From NCBI GenBank assembly GCA_028689585.1, contig JAQVCW010000005.1, positions 95,411 to 159,410 on the forward strand: a stretch of DNA of 64,000 bases, written 5' to 3'. The notes under the pieces are model-generated. The model was not told the DNA's origin. It made no database searches and saw only the letters and a program-made list of their open reading frames with translations. The position numbers were made by a program, and so were the translations under genes. This document shows positions 62,985 through 64,000 of the stretch, in pieces. Numbering within the stretch: the stretch's first letter is position 1; the number at the start of each line of letters is the position of its first letter. This stretch comes from Lachnospiraceae bacterium. Its GTDB lineage: Bacteria; Bacillota; Clostridia; Lachnospirales; Lachnospiraceae.

Positions 62985-63240
62985 GACCGGGTGAAGCGAT
63001 AGGGCTACACGCAAGTAACATGGTAGTTAAGCTGTAGAAAAAACAGACAGAGCGTGTGAAGAATAACCATGACCCGGCAAAACAGTTGAAGAAAGCAGGA
63101 ACAAAAGGGCAATAAAGCATAGTTTGGGAAGTAGTTCACGAAAACCATAGGTTGAGCCAATCAGCACTTTACCCCTATACCAAGAATTTGTTAAGCGGAA
63201 GTATCAACGAGCGAGAGGACTCAGCACTTTTTGTTTTTGA
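62985..63240 (+). ncRNA. Candidate structured RNA with a pseudoknot
   Basis: No frame fits here, yet complementary blocks are ordered and conserved-looking. CCGGGT (62987-62992) pairs with ACCCGG (63072-63077); CATGGT (63019-63024) with ACCATG (63066-63071); ACACGC (63007-63012) with GCGTGT (63052-63057), which crosses the previous pair and makes a pseudoknot; CTGT/ACAG closes a small loop inside. A TATAAT lies at 62931-62936 and a T-rich end at 63229-63238. Length about 250 bases. I do not know the class; it could belong to one of the large Firmicutes RNAs or to a mobile element. Confidence 0.5.
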
Positions 63241-63270
63241 TTGATTGTTAAATCAAGGGAGGATTTAAAG

Positions 63271-63528
63271 ATGGAAAAAATCGATTATAAAAAGATAGTT
63301 AAATTATCAGAAACTGAATTAAGACGTTTATGCATTCAAGGACGGTATTACAATGCTGGTTGCTGTGCTGATTACGAAGATATGTTTAAGTTATCAGACA
63401 AAGAAAATATTTCAGATCATGATATCCAGCTTATTGCCGAATATATTAAAAAGTATTCTGAAACGGATGATAGCGTTCCTATGATTATGACAAAAATTTT
63501 AAATGTTTGTTATTCCTATTATATGTAG
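63271..63528 (+). CDS. Small Cys-containing accessory protein, tandem copy 1
   Basis: An 85-residue protein starting M-E-K-I-D-Y-K-K-I-V after AGGGAGG. It has C-I-Q-G-R-Y and G-C-C-A-D-Y near residues 21-36 and a C-terminal N-V-C-Y-S-Y-Y-M. The family is not recognised. The next gene is a diverged copy 277 bases later. Longer starts would include the ribosome site, so the ATG at 63271 is preferred. Confidence 0.7.
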   Translation: MEKIDYKKIVKLSETELRRLCIQGRYYNAGCCADYEDMFKLSDKENISDHDIQLIAEYIKKYSETDDSVPMIMTKILNVCYSYYM

Positions 63529-63547
63529 GGTAGGGGAGGATTTAAAG

Positions 63548-63805
63548 ATGGAAAAAATCGATTATAAAAAGATAGTTAAATTACCAACAACCGAATTAAT
63601 GTCTTTATGCATTCAAGGACGGTATTGCACCGGTTGTTGCTGTGCTGATTATGAGCATATGTTTGAGTTAGCAGTCAAAGAAAATATTTCAGATCATGAC
63701 ATCCAGCTTATTGCCGAAGACATTAAAAGGCATTCTGAAACGGATGACAGCGTTCCTGTGATTATGACAAAAATTTTAAATGTTTGCTATTTCTATTATA
63801 TGTAG
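63548..63805 (+). CDS. Small Cys-containing accessory protein, tandem copy 2
   Basis: An 85-residue paralogue of the preceding gene with the same start M-E-K-I-D-Y-K-K-I-V and tail, but with C-T-G-C-C-C-A-D-Y instead of Y-N-A-G-C-C-A-D-Y. The 5' flank with GGGAGGATTTAAAG is duplicated as well. Probable recent gene duplication in an accessory or mobile context. Confidence 0.7.
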   Translation: MEKIDYKKIVKLPTTELMSLCIQGRYCTGCCCADYEHMFELAVKENISDHDIQLIAEDIKRHSETDDSVPVIMTKILNVCYFYYM

Positions 63806-63819
63806 GGGGTGATTTGAAG

Positions 63820-64000
63820 ATGATGAAGCATGAATTTGAAGCCGGATTGGGTAATAAGGTTACCGAAGAACAGTACAGAAAAATTCAATTTGTATATACC
63901 TGGCATCCGGTAATTTCTGATGTTCACGGCAAAGACGATATCGTAGCCTTATACAAAATCGGCGGTGATCGTCTCATGTTGGATATGGCACCCACTGCAC
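63820..64000 (+). CDS. Partial protein of unknown function at the right edge
   Basis: The frame begins ATG-ATG at 63820 after GGGGGTGA and is open to the end (60 codons visible). It contains E-F-E-A-G-L-G-N-K-V, Y-R-K-I-Q-F-V-Y-T-W-H-P and Y-K-I-G-G-D-R-L. I do not recognise a named family, though similar short proteins occur in integrative elements of gut Firmicutes (my impression, not checked). Confidence 0.6.
   Translation, partial: MMKHEFEAGLGNKVTEEQYRKIQFVYTWHPVISDVHGKDDIVALYKIGGDRLMLDMAPTA

Overview
The window looks like the chromosome of a spore-forming, acetogenic gut Lachnospiraceae, probably close to Blautia. Evidence is spoIVA, a near-complete single-locus Wood-Ljungdahl pathway, cobalamin genes, AgrA/AgrC-type signalling and Firmicutes housekeeping order (rplS-lepB-ylqF-lepB-rnhB-yraN). 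The genus is an inference; no rRNA is present.

Layout. 1-3.8 kb: end of a cobalamin locus (cobS partial, cobU), a secreted cell-wall hydrolase and spoIVA. 4.0-4.2 kb: a cobalamin riboswitch whose downstream gene is not apparent. 4.4-6.5 kb: LytTR response regulator and GHKL kinase. 6.5-11.5 kb: homocysteine methyltransferase-like protein, tRNA-Gly, an ABC-F ATPase and an AAA/PD-(D/E)XK protein. 11.9-24.8 kb: an AT-rich island. 25-28.7 kb: an XRE regulator, a DUF1275 membrane protein and a CDF metal transporter. 29.6-48.7 kb: gdhA, then folD-fchA-fhs and the CODH/acetyl-CoA synthase cluster (DUF3786, RACo-like activator, acsE, acsC, acsD, acsB, cooC, cooS, second cooC, metF, cooT, His-rich Ni protein), all on the minus strand. 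49-53 kb: an ABC importer. 52-62.8 kb: gpsA-plsY-der-DUF512, prs, yfiH, yraN, rnhB, lepB, ylqF, lepB, rplS. 62.9-64 kb: a possible structured RNA and small duplicated genes that look accessory.

The most interesting part is the minus-strand operon at 24.8-12.9 kb. In transcription order it encodes an XRE regulator broken by an amber codon, a WXG100-like protein, a coiled-coil protein, two more WXG100-like proteins, a membrane protein with a B-box-like treble-clef zinc finger, a 60-residue peptide, an E2-like protein, a JAMM peptidase, an E1-like adenylating enzyme, a 1459-residue FtsK/EssC-like ATPase, a WXG/papain-fold toxin and a small immunity-like protein. The sequence therefore shows candidate E1, E2, deconjugase, possible E3/anchor and possible modifier components inside a type VII-like secretion/toxin operon. 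Canonical T7SS membrane parts (EsaA, EssA, EssB, YukD) are not seen. My inference is a ubiquitin-like conjugation pathway that modifies or licenses WXG substrates or the toxin; no function has been shown from sequence alone.

In the metabolic half, Fhs, FchA, FolD and MetF form the methyl branch, AcsE hands the methyl group to the corrinoid protein AcsCD, the RACo-like protein re-reduces it, and CooS plus AcsB make CO and acetyl-CoA. CooC proteins, CooT and the His-rich protein probably supply nickel.
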